Positions 58,701-64,000 of a DNA stretch of 64,000 nt are shown here, piece by piece. The stretch is from Nematostella vectensis (lineage: Eukaryota; Cnidaria; Anthozoa; Actiniaria; Edwardsiidae): contig NC_064047.1 in the NCBI RefSeq assembly GCF_932526225.1, positions 4,711,501 to 4,775,500 of the forward strand. Direction: 5' to 3'. The notes beneath the pieces were generated by a model. The model saw only the letters and a list, made by a program, of their open reading frames with translations, searched no databases and had not been told where the DNA came from. The position numbers and the translations under genes are program-made. Numbering within the stretch: position 1 is the first letter of the stretch; every line of letters starts with the position of its first letter.

Positions 58701-61700
58701 TGGATGACCAGTAGATTGACTTGATTTGTCTGATGTACATAAACAACTGATGGATACTAAAACCGTTGCTAAGGTGAGCAGTTATTAAGAAGAAAGGAAA
58801 CAAGATATATAAACACAATAAAAACCAAAGGTACCTCTCAATGGCAAGGCTGATAGATTGTCAATCCTTGCATGTGCTGTTGCTTTGTTGTGTAATTTGC
58901 TCTTGGCATTGTATGGACTGATCACTATAACTGTGGATATAATTCGGCTTATATGCTGTGCTCTCGTCACACCTAATCAACACATTCCAGGTCTCCACTA
59001 CATTAGCTGACTTCTTCATTCTCTCCCACATGTCTCTTCCCCCTGCAAATAGCACATTGGGTGTGGTCAAAGTATTTTCTAACTGCAAGAGATAGCACTA
59101 TGAACAAACACATTTGCAGTTCTAATGAACTTTGTTGCTGTCTATCAGGCACCGCCATCGAGCACATCTCTTTTCGGACGATCTTTTATATGATGGGATG
59201 ATCCATTAGCTTGAGAAGAATCGAAAGAACCTTTGAACACCCCATTAAGTATAGCAGTTAAGGGGTTTATACCATATTTTTATGGAGAGCTCCCCTCACC
59301 CCATTGAAATTAAAAGCAAACATTGACTATTATACCGCACTTCCTCTCTTCCACAGGCCATGTATGGAATGAATTCCACGGGTAGCTATGCAAGTCAGTA
59401 CAGCAAAAGCTTAGAGCGTGATGTGAATCGTGGGAAGGCTTCTGTGGGTGATTACTACGCCAGGAAAGCTGAGATGCTCAAGATTCTCATGACAGATAAC
59501 GACAGTGGCGAGTCCTGCACCAGGGGTGAGTAACGCAAGGGATCACCATGTCACGCAACGCAAAGTACATTTTGCATAACATAGCAAGCCCAAATATATG
59601 AAGTGGTAGGTTCTCCACCAGAAGTAGGTGACGCTACGTGCTGGGTCACATATCGGATTACGCCCTGTCACACAACGAAGCAAACATATCGTATCACTCA
59701 AGCGACCTATAATGGAATTGTTGTGAGTTCTCCACCAGTAGTAGGTCACGCTACGTGCTGGGTCACGTATCGGATTACGCCCTGTCACACAACGAAGTAT
59801 ACATATCGTGTCACACAAGCGACCTATAATGGAATTGTTGTCAGTTCTCCACCAGTAGTAGGTCACGCTACGTGCTGGGTCACGTATCGGATTACGCCCT
59901 GTCACACAACGAAGTATACATATCGTATCACACAAGCGACCTATAATGGAATTGTTGTGAGTTCTCCACCAGTAGTAGGTCACGCTACGTGCTGGGTCAC
60001 GTATCGGATTACGCCCTGTCACACAACGAAGTATACATATCGTGTCACGCAAGCGACCTATAATGGAATTGTTGTCAGTTCTCCACCAGGAGTAGGTCAC
60101 GCTACGTGCTGGGTCACGTATCGGATTACGCCCTGTCACACAACGAAGTATACATATCGTGTCACGCAAGCGACCTATGGTTGACTTTTACAGTACAAGT
60201 TAATTGGTCACGCTATGTGCCGAGTCGCGTAAAAGATCCCGTCATGCCACGCAGTGAAGTATACATACAGCGCTATTGATGACATACCGTGTGTCACGCA
60301 AGCGCTCACGGTGGATTAAGATTTTGCCGTCGAACCGTCATACGTTCCTTATCTTCCACACGACGCTTTATGTGACGAGTCGTACAAGGGTGCGCTTTTC
60401 ACTGGAATTGGATACTTCATGGCAATTGATCCCTCGCCGTGTTAAACCTTGAACTTCCAAGATGATCGCGTTGTGTATCAACCCAATCGACATATAACTA
60501 AATGAATACCCAGTTTATCTTTGATGATCTATCTTTAAAGGTATTATCCCACGTCTACATCAGCGCTACAAACTGGGCGTTAGCGGTACCAAGGTAGCAT
60601 GGACCTCGGCGGACATTGCACACTACGCTAGCACCGTGGGGGACGCTGGGTGGGGCTGTGGGTACAGAAATCTCCAGATGCTCGTCTCGTGTCTACTTGG
60701 GCTGGACATGTACAGACCCATGCTGTATGGAGGTAAGTAGCGTTAGAAGTCGACCATTGAACATTAGAAGAGGTATTGACTTGTGGGTGAAGTAAGGCTG
60801 GTGAGTTCTGGTCCATGTGGGACAAGTAGAGTTGGTGGCCTTTGCTGTATGGAGGTAAGTCGCGTTAGAAGTCCCACAACGAACATTGTAAGGCTTTTAG
60901 CAAAGACGTTTGCAGCGTTAAGGACGCGGCCAATATAAAAGGCGTTCACTGAGTTCTCAATTCTGAACTTATTTCTTTAAAATCACCTAGCAGAAGTTAT
61001 ACTAATAAAGATAATACTTTGCGTATCCACGTCAAAAACGACGGATCCCCCTAACATTCGAGTACCCCCAACCCACCCCCACTTTCCCTAGGAGACCTAA
61101 ATAGACACGATGTCAGCGCTTTTGATAAATGGTCAGTAGGGTTGAATCAGAATTTAAACCATTAATGTTATCATTGTTTCCGAGTGGGGTACCGACACAA
61201 GATTCTATTTCACACTTTCTATTGTCAGTAGGTGAAGGTGTTCCCTCAATCACAAGGATTCAGCAGTTGATCGAGACCGCCTGGAACGCAGGTACTTCTT
61301 GTCCTAAATCCATTAGAATTGTACTTATTAAAGAAGTCATACTACCAAACATGATACAAGGGCCTGTCACTCGGGCTAGAAATGGTACGTCCAACTTCAC
61401 TGTCAAAACGGAGTAGTTTTGCTGACTGTTTATAAGCCCTCCAAGTATTGATTAAGAGAGGGTGCCCTTACAAGGCAACAAAGTTTTGAGTAGGGTGTGT
61501 AAGGGTGGGCTTATAGGTGCTTAATGTAAAAAGGAATGGTAGTGGATTGAGAAAGTATGAGGCAAATTGAATATGTGAATATACCCACTGTTGTTTGTCG
61601 AGGATCACACATCAGGCCCGTACCCAGGATTGTTCTTGGGGGTGCCGAAAGCCGAAAAAGTGTGTGTGTGTGTGTGTGGGGGGGGATTTCTCTGATAAAG

Positions 61701-64000
61701 ATCTGACCATGCCTTTGCGGTATCTCCACGGGACGTTTATTGTCGGATTTGGCTACATACCAGAGTGATCTAGCTGTTGCTCAAAAATAATGTCTACAAA
61801 TAACAGCACGTCTATTGAGAACCGAAAGTCGATCTTTGGCTGTTGTGAGGGGGGGGGAGGTTCGCACCCCCTGCACCCCCCCCCCCCCCCCCCCCTGGGT
61901 ACGGGCCTGCACATTGTGCTAGTACAGCTGGAGCTGTACGTCGCCTTTAGAAAGAAAACTGGCGTTCGGTGTTTTGATCAAGGCGTTTGGTGTTTTGATC
62001 AAGGCGTTTGGTGTTTTGATCAAGGCGTTTGGTGTTTTGATCAAGGCGTTTGGTGTTTTGATCAAGGCGTTTGGTGTTTTGATCAAGGCGTTCGGTGTTT
62101 TGATCAAGGCGTTTGGTGTTTTGATCAAGGCGTTTGGTGTTTGATCAAGGCGTTTGGTATTTTGATCAAGGCGTTTGGTGTTTTGATCAAGGCGTTATGT
62201 GTTTTGATCAAGGCGTTTGGTGTATTGATCAAGGCGTTATGTGTTTTGATCAAGGCGTTTGGTGTTTTGATCAAGGCGTTTGGTGTTTTGATCAAGGCGT
62301 TATGTGTTTTGATCAAGGCGTTTGGTGTATTGATCAAGGCGTTATGTGTTTTGATCAAGGCGTTTGGTGTATTGATCAAGGCGTTTGGTATTTTGATCAA
62401 GGCGTTATGTGTTTTGATCAAGGCGTTTGGTGTATTGATCAAGGCGTTTGGTATTTTGATCAAGGCGTTTGGTGTTTTGATCAAGGCGTTTGGTGTTTTG
62501 ATCAAGGCGTTTGGTGTTTTGATCAAGGCGTTATGTGTTTTGATCAAGGCGTTTGGTGTTTTGATCAAGGCATTCGGTGTTTTGATCAAGGCGTTTGGTG
62601 TTTTGATCAAGGCGTTTGGTGTATTGATCAAGGCGTTTGGTATTTTGATCAAGGCGTTCGGTGTTTTGATCAAGGCGTTTGGTGTTTTGATCAAGGCGTT
62701 TGGTGTTTTGATCAAGGCGTTTGGTGTTTTTATCAAGGCGTTTGGTATTTTGATCAAGGCGTTCGGTGTTTTGATCAAGGCGTTATGTGTTTTGATCAAG
62801 GCGTTTGGTGTTTTGATCAAGGCGTTTGGTGTTTTGATCAAGGCGTTTGGTGTTTTGATCAAGGCGTTTGGTGTTTTGATCAAGGCATTCGGTGTTTTGA
62901 TCAAGGCGTTTGGTGTTTTGATCGCGAAATTGGAAAGAGGAAAAAGGTCATTATGGACATTTCTTGCTTTTTTCTCTGAAATTTCTTTTCTTTTCCTTTT
63001 TTTTAAGTTTCAAGCAATGTCTTTTTTACAAGGGAATTTGAGCTCGCATTATAAAATAAACCTCTTGTTTGAGATGCCCACGGGAAGGAGGGAAGATTTC
63101 ACTGTTTGGTCTACTGATCTTTATTTTTCATTGTTCTTTTTATATTTATTTTTCATTTAGTCAAAGTACGCATGGTCCCGAGCATGTACATTAAATTCCA
63201 ATAAGTTTTCGGAGTCAACTTCTACCGCCTCGCGTTTACCCGGTGTTTTTATAGCCGCCATCTTCGATTTTGAAGAAAAAACGCCCTTTCCTCCATTTTC
63301 ATTTTTGCTCAAAATCCAAGATGGCAGCTACGAATCCTTCGAGGCCGGTTATTCGCTATAAAAACACCGGGTAACACCTGCATTGCAGGCTATGAGTTGG
63401 TATATCTAAGGTGTTTGCCAGCCTCTGATCTCTTATCAGTAGTTTAACTTTTTTACCAGGATTCGATAAATTCTTATCAGTAGTTTAATTTCTTTTACCA
63501 GGATTCGATAAACAGGGTGCTGAGCAGCTGGGCTGCAAGTTGATTAACACTCGCAAGTGGATAGGCGCCACTGAGATAGCAGCTGTTCTCAGATCCCTGG
63601 GCATAAGGTGAATACACCTATTTCAAATAAGGTTGTCAGCGCAAACGGCGAATGGCAATTGCCGTTTTCGTTCTACGAACGAAAGTACCCATGGATCCCT
63701 TAAAAATATTTGCTACAAATTCAGAAAAATATAAATCAAACACACGACTATCCATTAAATTTAATTAATATGGTTTTGACATCGCTTGAGCTTATTTACC
63801 ACATTCATTTTCAAAAGGAATTACTACCCATAAGCACCTTTCGGTCGTAGAACTGCCATTTGGCGATTGCCATTCGCCGTTTGCGCTGACAACCTTATTT
63901 GAAATAGGTGAATGCATATCCTATCATTTAAGGGCAGTGAACGTATCCGTTATAACTGCACTTTTTATCAGTGCAGCCTGGTGTATGACCTACTTGTTAT
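55709..64000 (+). CDS. ZUP1: ZUP1 (ZUFSP), K63-linkage-specific deubiquitinase, 3' partial
   Basis: Exons: 55709-55889, 56016-56078, 57445-57635, 58418-58576, 59357-59525, 60541-60732, 61232-61291, 63502-63607; all phases agree and the gene leaves the window. ZUP1 cleaves long K63 ubiquitin chains and acts in genome stability with RPA. Seen: an N-terminal C2H2 finger (C22, C25, H37, H41); an MIU-like helix LLALQLHHEFHQEDD; a second, HLLAQAIESEEQRK; the conserved helical linker (SLERDVNRGK ... DYYARKAEMLKIL); catalytic GWGCGYRN with the nucleophile Cys at about residue 294; then TAWNAGFDKQGAEQL and WIGATEIAAVLRSLGI. The active-site His/Asp exons are expected beyond 64000. Another exon may start near 63971-63977, but its match to family residues is poor. 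The human protein has more zinc fingers, so the N-terminus here is shorter. Confidence 0.93.
56748..57120. mobile_element. MITE family C (CAGGCCCGTACCC ends), older copy
   Basis: CAGGCCCGTACCCAG at the left, CTGGGTACATGCCTG at the right with two changes. C runs in the interior. Flanks TTTTG and TTCTG may be a decayed 5-bp duplication. Lies in the ZUP1 intron before exon 57445. Confidence 0.65.
57836..57902. repeat. Tandem near-palindromes around CTTCCAACGTTGAAG
   Basis: CTTCCAACGTTGAAG occurs three times in succession, each unit close to its own reverse complement, so the array can fold in several registers. In the ZUP1 intron between 57635 and 58418. Confidence 0.8.
59526..60180. repeat. 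117-bp minisatellite in a ZUP1 intron
   Basis: About five copies of a 117-bp unit (containing GTCACGCTACGTGCTGGGTC and CGGATTACGCCCTGTCACAC) start right after the donor at 59525. Degenerate relatives (GTCACGCAACG, GTCACGCTATGTGC) extend to about 60310. Since 117 is divisible by three, frames of about 200 codons open on both strands; they lack any sign of being genes. Confidence 0.92.
61613..61909. mobile_element. MITE family C, younger copy with CACAT target duplication
   Basis: CAGGCCCGTACCCAGG at the left faces CCTGGGTACGGGCCTG at the right; CACAT flanks both sides (61608-61612, 61910-61914). The interior carries GT repeats, G runs and a C run of about 20 bases. Lies in the ZUP1 intron 61292-63501. 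Confidence 0.85.
61962..62922. repeat. 21-bp minisatellite, about 46 copies
   Basis: The unit contains TGTTTTGATCAAGGCGTTT. Variants are GTATTTT, GTGTATT and an ATG-bearing form ending GCGTTATG. One unit near 62141 lacks a base, shifting the frame. Seven codons per unit give long open frames on both strands. Immediately downstream of a MITE in a ZUP1 intron. Confidence 0.97.
63236..63374. mobile_element. Short foldback element with paired YY1-type sites
   Basis: TTACCCGGTGTTTTTATAGC at the left is matched by GCTATAAAAACACCGGGTAA at the right, a perfect 20-bp terminal repeat. Just inside are GCCGCCATCTTCGATTTT and its near-complement AAAATCCAAGATGGCAGC; both resemble the YY1 site CAAGATGGCGGC. 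About 139 bp, in a ZUP1 intron. Confidence 0.75.
63431..63513 (+). repeat. 41-bp tandem duplication of a splice acceptor
   Basis: TCTTATCAGTAGTTTAA followed by a T-rich stretch and ACCAGGATTCGATAAA occurs at 63431-63471 and again at 63472-63513. The second copy feeds the ZUP1 exon at 63502. Use of the first acceptor would reach an in-frame TAA within about ten codons. Confidence 0.9.
63615..63910. mobile_element. MITE family A, best-preserved copy
   Basis: Arms of about 50 bp: CACCTATTTCAAATAAGGTT with GTCAGCGCAAACGGCGAATG at the left, complemented at the right end with about one change. Interior CTACCCATAAGCACCTTTCG is shared with the copies near 19993 and 49930. In the ZUP1 intron after 63607, starting only seven bases after the donor. 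Confidence 0.9.

Noticed and set aside
59543-60184. Open frames of about 200 codons on both strands
   Set aside because: Period-39 translations of the 117-bp minisatellite inside a ZUP1 intron; openness follows from unit length divisible by three.
61790-63160. 456-codon plus-strand frame and 259/281-codon frames
   Set aside because: Translations of the 21-bp minisatellite, with units of seven residues; flanking parts are MITE and intron sequence.

Overview
The window reads as animal nuclear DNA: AT-rich, intron-dense, with about 30 phase-consistent GT-AG introns and many small inverted-repeat elements. The gene set (afadin, HELB, an SRSF4/5/6-type SR protein, ZUP1, a patched-domain protein, a Tae4-like amidase fragment) and the BEL/Pao retrotransposon fit a marine invertebrate. 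An anthozoan cnidarian such as a sea anemone is my best guess, but that is inference from gene and repeat style, not from a marker.

Layout. 1-2248 (+): end of a gene resembling the type VI secretion amidase effector 4 (Tae4) family, probably acquired from bacteria, with an in-frame stop in its last exon that is also a good splice acceptor. 3752-11205 (-): DNA helicase B in four exons, 1296 codons. 12819-31114 (-): afadin/canoe in 21 exons, all phases consistent, about 2565 residues, with a greatly enlarged charged helical region. 31115-35579: intergenic, full of MITEs. 35580-39635 (+): patched/sterol-sensing-domain protein. 39636-42200: repeat-derived sequence including a 1.1 kb foldback element with two 20-bp double-CRE palindromes. 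42201-49495: complete BEL/Pao LTR retrotransposon with an uninterrupted 2142-residue gag-pol frame, apparently identical 331-bp LTRs and a 5-bp target duplication. 50864-55267 (-): SR splicing factor in eight exons. 55709-64000 (+): ZUP1, a K63-specific deubiquitinase, head-to-head with the SR gene across 441 bp and running off the window.

The genes do not form one pathway. HELB, ZUP1 and the SR protein are nuclear or genome-maintenance genes, afadin links cadherin/nectin junctions to actin, and the patched-like protein is membrane bound. They share an environment: nearly every large intron carries a MITE or minisatellite. Several arrays have unit lengths divisible by three (21, 24 and 117 bp) and so create long open frames on both strands that are not genes, except the 24-bp array inside HELB, which is truly coding.

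All exon boundaries were set by eye from splice motifs, reading phase and recalled family similarity. Nothing was aligned by software.
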